Position numbers and translations under genes: made by a program. 59,182 nt of DNA from Verrucomicrobiaceae bacterium UBA1938. Its GTDB lineage: Bacteria; Verrucomicrobiota; Verrucomicrobiia; Verrucomicrobiales; Verrucomicrobiaceae. The DNA is taken from contig DDFC01000016.1 of NCBI GenBank assembly GCA_002336895.1, positions 1 through 59,182 of the forward strand, written 5' to 3'. Positions 1-8,871 of the stretch are shown here, one piece after another. Under the pieces are notes generated by a model. The model was not told where the DNA came from and searched no databases. It was given only the letters and a program-made list of their open reading frames with translations. Every line of letters starts with the position of its first letter. Position 1 is the first letter of the stretch.

Positions 1-50
1 GCACTCCCAGTGCCGAACAATAATGACAAAAGTGTCCATCGTACGGATTC

Positions 51-2147
51 TCACATCCCCAGCGCCCGCACCAAAAACGCCCACTCGTCTGCCGTCTTCT
101 CGATGGTCTTGTTCAGCGCCGTTCCCGCTCCATGTCCGGCGCTGGTTTCGATGCGGATGAGCACGGGCGGGCCGCCCTTGGACTGGCACTCCTGCAGACG
201 GGCGCCGAACTTGAAGCTGTGTGCGGGCACCACGCGGTCGTCGTGGTCGCTGGTGAGCACGAGAGTGGCGGGATAACGCGTGCCAACCTTGAGATTGTGG
301 TAGGGCGAGTATTTGACCAGGGCATTGAACTCCGCCTTGTTTTCCACACTGCCGTAGTCGCTCTTCCAGCCCCAGCCGATGGTGAATTTCTCAAAGCGCA
401 GCATGTCCAGCACGCCCACCGCAGGCAGCGCGGCGGCGTAAAGGTCGGGACGCTGCGTCATGCACGCACCGACGAGCAGGCCGCCATTGCTGCCGCCCTG
501 GATCGCGAGCTTGTCTTTGCTGGTGTACTTGTGGGAGATCAGCCATTCCGCTGCGGCGATGAAGTCATCAAACACGTTCTGTTTTCCCAGCTTGATGCCT
601 GCCTGATGCCACTCGCGGCCATACTCGCCGCCGCCGCGCAGATTCGGCATGGCAAAGACGCCGCCCATTTCCAGCCACACCGCGCGCGAGATGGAAAAAC
701 CGGGTGTCAGGTTGATGTTAAAGCCGCCGTAGCCGTAGAGCAGCGTGGGGTTTGAGCCGTCGAGCTTCACTCCTTTCTTGTGCACGATGAACATGGGCAC
801 CCGAGTGCCGTCCTTGCTGTGGTAAAAAACCTGCTGCGTCTCATAGGCGGAGCCGTCAAAGTCCACCTGCGGCTTTTTCCACAGGCGGCTCTCCCCGGTT
901 TTCAGATCCATGCGGTAGATGGCCCCGGGCTCGGTGAATCCGGTGAAGGTGTAGAAGGTCTCCGAGTCATGCCGGTGCCCGCCAAATCCGCCCGCGCTGC
1001 CGATGCCTGGCAGCTTGACCTCGCGGATGAGTTTCCCATCCAGATCATGGCATTTCACCTCGGTCTTGGCATCGCGCAGGTATTCGCAAAACATCTGCCC
1101 GCCTGCGGTGCTGACGCCCTCGAGCAGCACCTTGGGCACTTCTGGAATGACAATGCGCCAGTGCTCGCGCTCCGGCTTGCTCACATCGATGGCGATGACC
1201 TGATAGCACGGTGCATTCAGATCGGTGCGGAAATAGAAGACCGGCCCCTCATTGTCGATGAAATCATAGCGCGCATCGTTGTCATTCAGCAGCTCCACCA
1301 CCGGACCGCCTGTGATCTTCTGGTAAAAGACGCGGTTCTTGGGCTCCGTACCCAGCCACACCTGGATGACTAGGTACTGCCCGTCCTCCGTCACGCTGCC
1401 GCCAAAGCCCCACCTGGGCTGATCTTTGCGCTCATAGATGAGCTGGTCCTCGCTCTGGGGCTTTCCCAGAAGATGAAAGTAGAGCTTGTGAAATTCGTTC
1501 TTCGCCGTCAGCGCCGCGCCGGGCTTGGGCTCGTCGTAGCGGGAGTAGTAGAAGCCGCTGCCGTCCTTGCGCCACGACACACCGCTGAACTTCACCCACC
1601 GCACCACGTCATCGAGATCCCGCCCTGTGGCGATGTCGCGCACGCGGATGGTGTTCCAGTCGCTCCCGGCCTCAGACACCCCATAGGCGATGAGTTTGCC
1701 ATCCTCGCTCGGCGAGTAGTCGGAGAGAGAGGTGGTGCCGTCTTTGGACATCGCATTCGGATCCAGCAGCACCTTGGCCTCGCCCGCCAGAGATTCGGCA
1801 GTCATGAGGACTGCCTGGTTTTGCAGACCTGAGTTGTAGGTGTAAAACCAGCGTCCCCCTTGCTCAAAGGGCCGGCCCACACGCTCGTAGTTCCACAGCT
1901 TTTGCAGGCGTGTCTTGATCTCCTCGCGACGCGGCAGCTTTTCCAGATACGAAAACGTCACCGCATTCTGCGCCTTCACCCACGCCCTGGTCTCCTCAGA
2001 GTTGTCATCCTCCAACCATCGATAGGGGTCGGAAACCGTCACGCCATGCAGCGTGTCTTTGACGTCCTCCTTGCGCGTCTGTGGATAGGTCAGGGCTTCA
2101 GCGGCAAGAGAGGCGGTGGTCATCATGAACAGAAATGCGGCGCGCAT
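51..2147 (-). CDS. Secreted prolyl oligopeptidase (S9A family serine peptidase)
   Basis: Cleaves short peptides after proline, probably in the periplasm or outside the cell. The 698-aa protein begins with a signal peptide ending near residue 18 (SLAAEA). The N-terminal half is a beta-propeller with the family start (TRKEDVKDTLHGVTVSDPYRWLED). The C-terminal alpha/beta hydrolase domain shows all parts of the triad: Ser553 in GGSNGG, Asp in the TSDHDDRVVPAHS stretch, and His672 in AGHGAG. The length matches the family (about 700 aa). It is divergent from the HerA-like gene, with 75 bp between the two start codons that must carry both promoters. The family call is firm; the substrate is not known. 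Confidence 0.95.
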   Translation of the reverse strand: MRAAFLFMMTTASLAAEALTYPQTRKEDVKDTLHGVTVSDPYRWLEDDNSEETRAWVKAQNAVTFSYLEKLPRREEIKTRLQKLWNYERVGRPFEQGGRWFYTYNSGLQNQAVLMTAESLAGEAKVLLDPNAMSKDGTTSLSDYSPSEDGKLIAYGVSEAGSDWNTIRVRDIATGRDLDDVVRWVKFSGVSWRKDGSGFYYSRYDEPKPGAALTAKNEFHKLYFHLLGKPQSEDQLIYERKDQPRWGFGGSVTEDGQYLVIQVWLGTEPKNRVFYQKITGGPVVELLNDNDARYDFIDNEGPVFYFRTDLNAPCYQVIAIDVSKPEREHWRIVIPEVPKVLLEGVSTAGGQMFCEYLRDAKTEVKCHDLDGKLIREVKLPGIGSAGGFGGHRHDSETFYTFTGFTEPGAIYRMDLKTGESRLWKKPQVDFDGSAYETQQVFYHSKDGTRVPMFIVHKKGVKLDGSNPTLLYGYGGFNINLTPGFSISRAVWLEMGGVFAMPNLRGGGEYGREWHQAGIKLGKQNVFDDFIAAAEWLISHKYTSKDKLAIQGGSNGGLLVGACMTQRPDLYAAALPAVGVLDMLRFEKFTIGWGWKSDYGSVENKAEFNALVKYSPYHNLKVGTRYPATLVLTSDHDDRVVPAHSFKFGARLQECQSKGGPPVLIRIETSAGHGAGTALNKTIEKTADEWAFLVRALGM

Positions 2148-2222
2148 GTCTCACCCTGCCTGTCATTTTCTGCTTTGCAATCCAAGCGGCTTCCGCCACG
2201 CTTATTTCATCCTTCGCATTTC

Positions 2223-4634
2223 ATGATCTCCCCTGACCAATACGAAAAGCTCGGCACCTTTTACCTCGGCCGTGAGTATGACCTCAAAACCAAAAAGGTG
2301 CAGGATGGCCTCATCCTCTACGACTCCAAGGACCTCGTGACGCACGGCGTCGTGCTCGGCATGACGGGCAGCGGCAAGACGGGGCTGTGCCTGGCCCTGC
2401 TGGAGGAGGCAGCGATGGATGGGGTACCCGTCATCGCCATCGATCCCAAGGGCGACATCGGCAATGCGCTGCTCACTTTCCCCAATCTCTCCCCGCAGGA
2501 GTTCCGCCCGTGGATCAACGAGGACGAGGCAAGGCGCAAAGGCCAGTCTCCGGATGACTACGCCGCCGCACAGTCCGCCCTGTGGCAGAAGGGACTCGGC
2601 GAGTGGGGCCAGAGCGCCGCGCGCATCCAGAAGCTGCGCGCCACGGTGGACATGGCCATCTACACACCCGGCAGCAACTCCGGCCTGCCCGTGTCTATTC
2701 TCAGCTCGCTGAACTGCCCGCCTGCCGAAGTGATGGACGACGCCGAGGCGCTGGCCGACCGCATCGAGAGCACTGTGTCCTCCCTGCTCGGCCTCATGGG
2801 TGTGGAGGCAGATCCCATCCAGTCTCCGGAGCACATCCTGCTGAGCAACATCGTCTCCACCTGCTGGAAAAAGGGACAGAACCTCACGCTGGAAAACCTG
2901 GTGCGCCAGATCCAGCAGCCGCCGCTGCGCAAGATCGGTGTGGTGGACCTGGAAAGCTTCTTCCCCGAGACCAAGCGCTCCGCCCTGGCCATGAAGCTGA
3001 ACAACCTCCTGGCCTCCCCCGGCTTCAGCACCTGGCTGGAGGGCGAGCCGCTGGACATCCAGCGCATGTACTACACGCCTGAGGGCAAGCCGCGCATCAC
3101 CATCTTCTGCATCGCACACCTCAGCGATACGGAACGCATGTTCTTCGTCTCGCTGCTGATGAACCAGCTCCTCGGCTGGATGCGTGCGCAGCAGGGCACC
3201 ACCTCCCTGCGCTCCATCTTCTACATGGACGAGATCTACGGCTACCTGCCGCCCACGGCCATGCCGCCTTCCAAGAAGCCGCTGATGATCCTGCTCAAGC
3301 AGGCGCGCGCCTTTGGCCTCGGCATCCTGCTGGCCACGCAAAACCCCGCCGACCTCGACTACAAGGCACTGGCCAACATCGGCACCTGGTGGCTCGGACG
3401 CCTGCAGACGGAGCGCGACAAGATGCGCGTGCTCGACGGTCTGGAAGGTGCCGCCAACACTGCCGGCGGAAAGTTTGACCGCCAGGAGATGGAGCAGACG
3501 CTCGCAGGACTGGGCAACCGCGTCTTCCTCATGAACAACGTGCATGAGGACCACCCCGTGGTCTTCACCGTGCGCTGGCTCATGAGCTATCTGAGCGGAC
3601 CTCTCTCACGCCCGCAGATCAAGGCCCTGATGGACCCCATCCGCCCGAAGGCAGGCAGCCAGGCGTCCACAGCCGCTGCCGAGGACGACGGCTTTGCCCC
3701 GCCCGGTGCCTCCACCGCTGCAGCCACCGACCGCAACACCCTCCGCCCAAAGCTGCCCGATACCGCCACTGAATACTTCCAGCCCAGCGAGGAGGATGGC
3801 GAACGCCTCACCTACACTCCAGCCATCGTGCGCAGCGCCACGGTCGTGTTTGATGATGCCAAGCGGAAGATCAGCGGCCGCAGCACCATCACTCTCGTGA
3901 ACGAGATCGACATCGAGAAGCAGAAGGTGCTGTGGGACAAATTTGTGGATGTGCCCAAGGACGACGATCTTTCCAAATACGAGTCCGAGCCCAAGGAGAA
4001 CGCCGCCTATGCGGACCTGCCTGCGCCCGCGCTGAAAAGCACCACCTACACCAGTATCAAGAAGGACTTCGCCGACTGGGTCTTCGCCAATCACAGCATG
4101 GAGATCTTTTTCTCCCCGCTGCTCGAAGCCTACTCCAATCCCGGTGAGAAGCAGGATGAATTCAAGGCACGCATCACCCAGACCTCGCGCGAGCAACGCG
4201 ATGCCGCCATCGAAGAACTGCGCACCAAAACAGGCAAGGCTATGAAGTCTCTGCAGGACAAGGCGGACAAAGCCGCCGGCAAGGTGGACGTGCAGCAGGC
4301 GCAGGCCAGCAGCGCCAAGCTCAGCACGGCCATGCAGATCGGCACCAGCCTGCTGGGCATGTTCATGGGCCGCAAGGGCAGCGCCGTCAAAGCCAGCACC
4401 ATCACCAGCGCCTCCCATGCCTGGAAGGAGAGCCAGGACGTCAAAGCCGCACAAAACGAACTGGACTCCCTCAAGGCCGACATCGCCGAACTGGAAAAGC
4501 AGATCGCCGATGACACCCAGAAGATCCGTGACCAATACGATCCCGCCACACTGACCTTCGAGACCTTCAAACTCACGCCGATGAAGAAAAACATCCAGGT
4601 GACCGCGACGGGGATTTTGTGGCTGGCGAAGTAG
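2223..4634 (+). CDS. HerA-like / DUF853-type P-loop ATPase with C-terminal coiled coil
   Basis: An 803-aa ATPase of the FtsK/HerA superfamily. Walker A is GMTGSGKTG (Lys52) and Walker B is the hydrophobic run ending in FYMDEIYGYLPP, followed by a sensor-like LATQNPADLDYKAL segment. Residues from about 590 onward are linker-like, then come charged helices and a coiled coil near the C-terminus (DSLKADIAELEKQIADD). Related proteins translocate DNA or remodel proteins as hexamers. No NurA-like nuclease lies beside it, so a HerA-NurA repair role is not supported by context. The start is placed at the ATG at 2223; the same frame is open further upstream, but that part lies inside the prolyl oligopeptidase gene and lacks domain features. 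Confidence 0.85.
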   Translation: MISPDQYEKLGTFYLGREYDLKTKKVQDGLILYDSKDLVTHGVVLGMTGSGKTGLCLALLEEAAMDGVPVIAIDPKGDIGNALLTFPNLSPQEFRPWINEDEARRKGQSPDDYAAAQSALWQKGLGEWGQSAARIQKLRATVDMAIYTPGSNSGLPVSILSSLNCPPAEVMDDAEALADRIESTVSSLLGLMGVEADPIQSPEHILLSNIVSTCWKKGQNLTLENLVRQIQQPPLRKIGVVDLESFFPETKRSALAMKLNNLLASPGFSTWLEGEPLDIQRMYYTPEGKPRITIFCIAHLSDTERMFFVSLLMNQLLGWMRAQQGTTSLRSIFYMDEIYGYLPPTAMPPSKKPLMILLKQARAFGLGILLATQNPADLDYKALANIGTWWLGRLQTERDKMRVLDGLEGAANTAGGKFDRQEMEQTLAGLGNRVFLMNNVHEDHPVVFTVRWLMSYLSGPLSRPQIKALMDPIRPKAGSQASTAAAEDDGFAPPGASTAAATDRNTLRPKLPDTATEYFQPSEEDGERLTYTPAIVRSATVVFDDAKRKISGRSTITLVNEIDIEKQKVLWDKFVDVPKDDDLSKYESEPKENAAYADLPAPALKSTTYTSIKKDFADWVFANHSMEIFFSPLLEAYSNPGEKQDEFKARITQTSREQRDAAIEELRTKTGKAMKSLQDKADKAAGKVDVQQAQASSAKLSTAMQIGTSLLGMFMGRKGSAVKASTITSASHAWKESQDVKAAQNELDSLKADIAELEKQIADDTQKIRDQYDPATLTFETFKLTPMKKNIQVTATGILWLAK

Positions 4635-4638
4635 GAAT

Positions 4639-4711
4639 CCAAGGAGTGGGGGGCTCCCGACCCCCATTATTTTCGCCACCGCAAGCACCCACTCTGGGTC
4701 AGGAGCCCTTG
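4639..4711. repeat. REPIN-like palindrome pair, left side of the RAYT gene
   Basis: Two REP-type units face each other. Unit a (4639-4667) reads AAGGAGTGGGGGG, then CTCCCGACCCCCA, and can fold TGGGGG on CCCCCA. Unit b (4691-4711) is a shorter inverted copy, TGGGTCAGGAGCCCTTG. The same consensus (AAGGAGYGGGGG, CTCCYGACCCCCATT) recurs downstream of the transposase and at 52387-52459. It begins four bases after the HerA-like stop codon, so it could also act as that gene's terminator. Confidence 0.8.
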
Positions 4712-4713
4712 AA

Positions 4714-5364
4714 TTGAGCCTCCTTATGAAATGGGACAATCTCAAGTTCTTCAATCCTTTCGCGGAGATCATTCACACAGCCAACAAGCTGCCGCATTGG
4801 CAGCAGACGGGAGCCACCTACTTCATCACTTTTCGCCTCGGCGACTCCATTCCCGCCACGCTGCGCCGTCAGTGGGAAACAGCGCGTGAACAATGGCTGC
4901 TTCTTCATCCACAGCCATGGCCACCTGAAACCGAAGTTGAATATCACACACGCTTCAGCAAACAGGTCGACCAGTGGCTCGATGCCGGACATGGAGCCTG
5001 CCTCCTCCGCGATTCCGACACCCGCATAATCCTCGAAACCTGCCTTCGCCACTTTGACGGCAACCAGCATTTTCATCACGCCTGGGTGATCATGCCCAAT
5101 CACGTACACTGCCTCACGACACTGGCGGCGGAGGTAAAGCTCGAAAAGATCGTCAAAAGCTGGAAAGGCTTTTCAGCCAGGAGCATCAACAAACATCTCG
5201 CCCGCACCGGACCGCTCTGGCAGGAAGATTACTTTGATCGCCTGATCCGCGATGCCGATCACTTCGCTAACTGCGTGCGCTACATCCACCGGAATCCAGC
5301 GAAAGCGGGTTTAAAAGTCGGCGAATTCACGCACTTCGAAAGCGACTTCGCGAAACGTCTTTAA
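4714..5364 (+). CDS. REP-associated tyrosine transposase (RAYT, TnpA_REP / Y1_Tnp family)
   Basis: Single-strand DNA transposase of the IS200/IS605 Y1 class, domesticated in many genomes to spread REP palindromes. About 216 aa. Visible motifs are the early TYFITFRL strand, the HUH metal site HVH in VIMPNHVHCL, and the catalytic-helix Tyr in NCVRYIHRNPAKAGL. REPIN-like pairs flank it on both sides within a few bases, the classic arrangement. The start is uncertain. A TTG at 4714 has AGGAG eight bases upstream (4701-4705, inside the palindrome), while the ATG at 4726 is 20 bases from that site. The catalytic residues are intact. Confidence 0.9.
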   Translation: MSLLMKWDNLKFFNPFAEIIHTANKLPHWQQTGATYFITFRLGDSIPATLRRQWETAREQWLLLHPQPWPPETEVEYHTRFSKQVDQWLDAGHGACLLRDSDTRIILETCLRHFDGNQHFHHAWVIMPNHVHCLTTLAAEVKLEKIVKSWKGFSARSINKHLARTGPLWQEDYFDRLIRDADHFANCVRYIHRNPAKAGLKVGEFTHFESDFAKRL

Positions 5365-5430
5365 CCAAGGAGCGGGGGCCCCTCCTCCTAGTTTTCCAGA
5401 ATGGGGGGTCAGGAGACCCCCGCTCCTTGC
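5365..5430. repeat. REPIN-like palindrome pair, right side of the RAYT gene
   Basis: Unit a (5365-5388) is CCAAGGAGCGGGGGCCCC followed by TCCTCC. Unit b (5398-5430) is its inverse and better preserved: GGGGGGTCAGGAGACCCCCG then CTCCTTGC. The outer arms CAAGGAGCGGGGG and CCCCCGCTCCTTG are exact reverse complements, so the whole 66 bases can form one long hairpin. It fills the gap between the transposase stop and the convergent reductase stop, and so may also act as a two-way terminator. Confidence 0.85.
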
Positions 5431-6594
5431 TCAATACACATCCCTCCGGTACCTCTTCGCATCCTTCATCGCCTGCACATAGGCAGCGGCTTCTTCAGCG
5501 GATTTACCACCTTCTTTTTCGATGATGGTGTGCAGCGCTTTGTCCACATCGGCGGCCATGCGTGAGGCGTCGCCGCAGACGTAGAAGATGGCGCCCTGCT
5601 CCAGCCAGGTCCAGAACTCGGCGCTGTTTTCCAGCATCTGATGCTGCACATAAATCTTCTCGGCCTGATCGCGGCTCCACGCGGTGCTGAGTTTGGTCAG
5701 CGTGCCATCGGCCAGATAGGCCTCGAATTCATCCTTGTAGAAGTAGCAGGACTTGGAGCTGACCTCGCCAAAGAACAGCCATGCCCTGCCCTTGGCGTTC
5801 GTCGCTTTGCGCTCTTCCAGAAAGGCGCGGAAGGGAGCGATGCCCGTGCCGGGCCCGCACATCAGGATGGGCGTTTCCTCCTGCGGATCGGGCAGGCGGA
5901 AGCCCTTGCCGTGGTTCACAAAGCACGGAATGAGTGTTTCATTCGGCGTCACACGCTCCGCCAGAAAGGTGGAGGCCACCCCTCCGCGTGCACGACCATG
6001 GCTGGTGTAGCGGACGGTGGCGACAGTGAGATGCACTTCATCAGGGTGCGCTTTCTGGCTGCTGCTGATGGAGTAGAGGCGGATGTTCAGCTTCTTCTGC
6101 GTCAGCATAAACTCCTCGGGTGTGAACTTAGCCGTCGGATTCTCCAGCAGCAGATCGATGACAAAGCGACCCCACAGGTAGTTTTTCAGCTCTTCCTTTT
6201 TCTCCGGCAGGCTCAGCTCCGCCAGCGGGGTGTCGCCACCGGTCTTTTCCACGATGGTTTTGATCAGCTTGTTATCCACCTCCGTGATCAGAGCGCCTTC
6301 GATCAGCGCCTGACGGATCGGCACCTCGGCGGCGGTTTTCGGATGCTTGACGATCTCCGCACCAGTGAACCCGAGCGCCGCCAGCGTGTCCTCCACCAGC
6401 GCCGGATCATTCGTAGGCTGCACGGCCAGCGAATCTCCTGGTGTGTACTCCAACCCTGAGCCCGCGAGGTCGATCTCGTAATGTGCGGTGTGCTTGGGCG
6501 CGTCCGGGCCGGAGAGATTGAACATCCGCTTCACCTTGGCGATGCAGGGATTTTTGACGTTATAGACAGGCTTTCCAGCTTCGGGTGTGCTCAT
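5431..6594 (-). CDS. CysJ-like NADPH-flavoprotein reductase lacking the FMN domain
   Basis: A 387-aa ferredoxin-NADP-reductase-type protein matching the C-terminal two thirds of sulfite reductase alpha subunit. It shows the FAD-binding RLYSISSS, the NADPH-binding GPGTGIAPFRAFLEER, a YVCGDASRMAADV motif, and the typical CysJ ending RYRRDVY. The flavodoxin-like FMN domain of full-length CysJ (about 600 aa) is absent, and the natural Met start leaves no room for one. No sulfite reductase hemoprotein gene is adjacent. It probably passes electrons from NADPH via FAD to a separate flavodoxin, ferredoxin or reductase partner. Its role in sulfur assimilation is likely but not shown by context. Confidence 0.85.
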   Translation of the reverse strand: MSTPEAGKPVYNVKNPCIAKVKRMFNLSGPDAPKHTAHYEIDLAGSGLEYTPGDSLAVQPTNDPALVEDTLAALGFTGAEIVKHPKTAAEVPIRQALIEGALITEVDNKLIKTIVEKTGGDTPLAELSLPEKKEELKNYLWGRFVIDLLLENPTAKFTPEEFMLTQKKLNIRLYSISSSQKAHPDEVHLTVATVRYTSHGRARGGVASTFLAERVTPNETLIPCFVNHGKGFRLPDPQEETPILMCGPGTGIAPFRAFLEERKATNAKGRAWLFFGEVSSKSCYFYKDEFEAYLADGTLTKLSTAWSRDQAEKIYVQHQMLENSAEFWTWLEQGAIFYVCGDASRMAADVDKALHTIIEKEGGKSAEEAAAYVQAMKDAKRYRRDVY

Positions 6595-6640
6595 GCGCGG
6601 AGCCTATAAAGGCGGCACACCATTGTCAAACCAGCCCTCC

Positions 6641-8068
6641 TCAGCCTGGCAGTATCAGCATGGCCTTGGCTCCGGCGGTGCCCTCGCGGTTCATCAGCTC
6701 CACACTGCCACCGTGCAGATGCGCCACTTCTTTGACAAAACAGAGTCCGAGACCCGTGCTCTTTTTCCCGCTGTCCGGACGCGGCAGCGAGTAGAAGCGC
6801 TCAAAAACGCGCTCTCTGGCAAAGTCAGGAATGCCAGGCCCGCAGTCTTCGATCTCGATCACTACCTTGGAGTCAAAGCGGTAGCCTCGTGCAATGATCG
6901 CGCTGTTCCTGGGGGCGAAGTCGATGGCGTTTTGCAGCAGATTGCTCACGGCCAGCTCCAGCAGCCAGGGGTCTCCTTTCATGATGAGATCTGCGGTCAT
7001 GTCGCGCTCCAGCCGCACCTCCCTGGCCTGCGCGATGAGCGCCAGATGATCCCAGGAACGATCAAACACCACCGCCAGATCCAGCGCCTCGTTCGTCTCC
7101 AGCTTCTTCTGCTTTTCCAGCGCTGCCAGGTGCAGCAGGCGCTCCAGCAGATCGCGCAGCCGGACGGCCTCGGCATGGATGTTTTGCAGAAAGCGTGCCC
7201 GCTTCGGCTCTGGCACATCGCCCTGCAAAATTTCGCCCGCCCCCAGGATGGCCGCCACGGGGCTCTTCAGCTCATGCGTGAGGCTCTGCACATAGTGCTC
7301 CACGTACTCCCGGCCCTCCAGCGCATCGCGCATGTCTTCCAGCGCGCGGGCCAGCGTCTTCATCTGATGCCCCGGCATGTGCGGCGCCGTGGAGCGCTCT
7401 CCACGACTGACCGCCAGCGCATGCTGGGTCAGAGCATCCAGCGGGCGCGTGGCCCAGCGCGCCGCGAGGTAGATGCCCAGCAGCATGAGCAGCACCGTGA
7501 CGATGACAGACCACTTCAGCCAGCGCTCCGTCTCCCACACAAAAGCCAGCACGCCGCGCTGGGGCTTGGCCACGCTGAGCATGCCGATGATCCTGCCCTC
7601 GTGCCTGATCGGTGCGCCCACATACATCACGATGGAAAGCGGATCACGATCGCTCACACGGCTGGATCGCGCTCCGTACTGTCCCATCAGAGTCAGATTC
7701 ACATCACGGTGATTGGAGATCGCGCCCGGCTTCTCAATGCCAGCCGAGTCAAACAGCACACGCCCCTGCGCATCGGTCACATACACCTGCATGTCCACCT
7801 TGGCCTTGCGCAGGTTGTAGATCTGCGCGTTCAGCTGGCGCTGCTGTGCGGCGCGCACCGCCTTTTCCACCGCCTGCGACTTGGGCACGCCATCCTGCGC
7901 ATCCGCGGCGATGATCTCTGCCAGGATGTTTGCCACATCCACCATCGGCTCCTCGATGGCCTCAAAGTACTGCCTCTCCACGCGGTGGATGAGCTGCGTA
8001 AAGAGCAGGAGCAGCCCCACCGTCGTCACCACGGCAAAGCCCAGCATGAAGCGCACAGTCAGGCTCAT
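6641..8068 (-). CDS. creC: Sensor histidine kinase CreC
   Basis: Membrane sensor kinase of the CreBC two-component system, 475 aa (E. coli CreC is 474). An N-terminal membrane segment (about 5-25) is followed by a periplasmic sensor with the CreC pattern YVTDAQGRVLFDS, LTLMGQYGARSSR and SIVMYVGAPI. A second membrane segment lies at about 187-205, then a HAMP-like linker. His265 in LTHELKSP is the phosphoryl site. The ATPase domain shows NLLQNAIDFAP (N box), DCGPGIPD (G1) and GKKSTGLGL (G2). Its start overlaps the creB stop by four bases (ATGA), which implies coupled translation. Confidence 0.93.
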   Translation of the reverse strand: MSLTVRFMLGFAVVTTVGLLLLFTQLIHRVERQYFEAIEEPMVDVANILAEIIAADAQDGVPKSQAVEKAVRAAQQRQLNAQIYNLRKAKVDMQVYVTDAQGRVLFDSAGIEKPGAISNHRDVNLTLMGQYGARSSRVSDRDPLSIVMYVGAPIRHEGRIIGMLSVAKPQRGVLAFVWETERWLKWSVIVTVLLMLLGIYLAARWATRPLDALTQHALAVSRGERSTAPHMPGHQMKTLARALEDMRDALEGREYVEHYVQSLTHELKSPVAAILGAGEILQGDVPEPKRARFLQNIHAEAVRLRDLLERLLHLAALEKQKKLETNEALDLAVVFDRSWDHLALIAQAREVRLERDMTADLIMKGDPWLLELAVSNLLQNAIDFAPRNSAIIARGYRFDSKVVIEIEDCGPGIPDFARERVFERFYSLPRPDSGKKSTGLGLCFVKEVAHLHGGSVELMNREGTAGAKAMLILPG

Positions 8069-8766
8069 GCGTCAGCAGGCCAGGTTTCAAGCAATGAGTA
8101 CCCCATGCCACGATGTGTCACGATGGGGTCCAGCCCAGCACGCACGCTGCGCATGCGGGCGCGCAGCGTCTTCACATGCGTGTCCACCGTGCGCTCCATG
8201 GAGGCATCCGGCTCCTCGGAGGCGTGGTCCATGAGCTGCTCCCGGCTGAAGACACGCCCCGGATGCGTGGCAAAGGCCTTGAGCATGCGGAACTCATAGC
8301 GGGACAGATTCAGAGCCGTGCCAAAGTAGATGGCCTGGCAGCGCACGTCATCAATGACAAGCGGCACCGCCGTGTCCGGGCTCTGCACAGGCAGCGGCAC
8401 GGCGGACACACGTCGCAGGATGGCGCGCACACGGGCCACCAGCTCGCGCGGGCTGAAGGGCTTCACCACATAGTCATCCCCGCCGATCTCCAGCCCCACC
8501 ACGCGGTCCACCTCGCTGGACCGAGCGGTGAGAAAGAGCACCGGCAGCGCCCGAGTCTTGCGGATCTCCCGGCACACCTCAAAGCCCGTCATGTCCGGCA
8601 GCCCCACATCCAGGATCACGAGGCTGAACTCCTGCGCCTTCAGGAGGTCCAGCGCCGCACGCCCCGTGGCAGCAGTGCTCACGGAAAAGCCATCGGCTTC
8701 GAGCGCATAGACGACGTTTTCACAGATGGAGGGCTCGTCTTCGACAATGATTATTTTGGCAGACAT
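8065..8766 (-). CDS. creB: Response regulator CreB (OmpR/PhoB family)
   Basis: DNA-binding response regulator partner of CreC, 233 aa. The receiver domain has the acidic pair ED (9-10) in IIIVEDEPS, phospho-acceptor Asp53 in LVILDVGLPD, Thr80 in LFLTARS and Lys102 in VVKPFSP. The C-terminal winged helix shows LNLSRYEFRMLKAFATHPGR and the final TVDTHVKTLRARMR recognition region. The start was set at the ATG at 8766 because the receiver fold begins immediately (MSAKIIIVED); 23 codons upstream are open but unrelated. It lies between the creD-like gene and creC on the same strand. Confidence 0.93.
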   Translation of the reverse strand: MSAKIIIVEDEPSICENVVYALEADGFSVSTAATGRAALDLLKAQEFSLVILDVGLPDMTGFEVCREIRKTRALPVLFLTARSSEVDRVVGLEIGGDDYVVKPFSPRELVARVRAILRRVSAVPLPVQSPDTAVPLVIDDVRCQAIYFGTALNLSRYEFRMLKAFATHPGRVFSREQLMDHASEEPDASMERTVDTHVKTLRARMRSVRAGLDPIVTHRGMGYSLLETWPADA

Positions 8767-8871
8767 TTCGGCTGTGGATGGATTTTTGAACCGCCAGACT
8801 CCCGCTGACAAGACGCTTGTGCAGAATTTGATCATCCGCGCGTTTTATCAGCAGTCTGTCTTGGCAGGGAC

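Noticed and set aside
1860..2222. 121-codon N-terminal extension of the HerA-like protein
   Set aside because: Antisense to the prolyl oligopeptidase N-terminus and without similarity; the ATG at 2223 is followed at once by the conserved domain.
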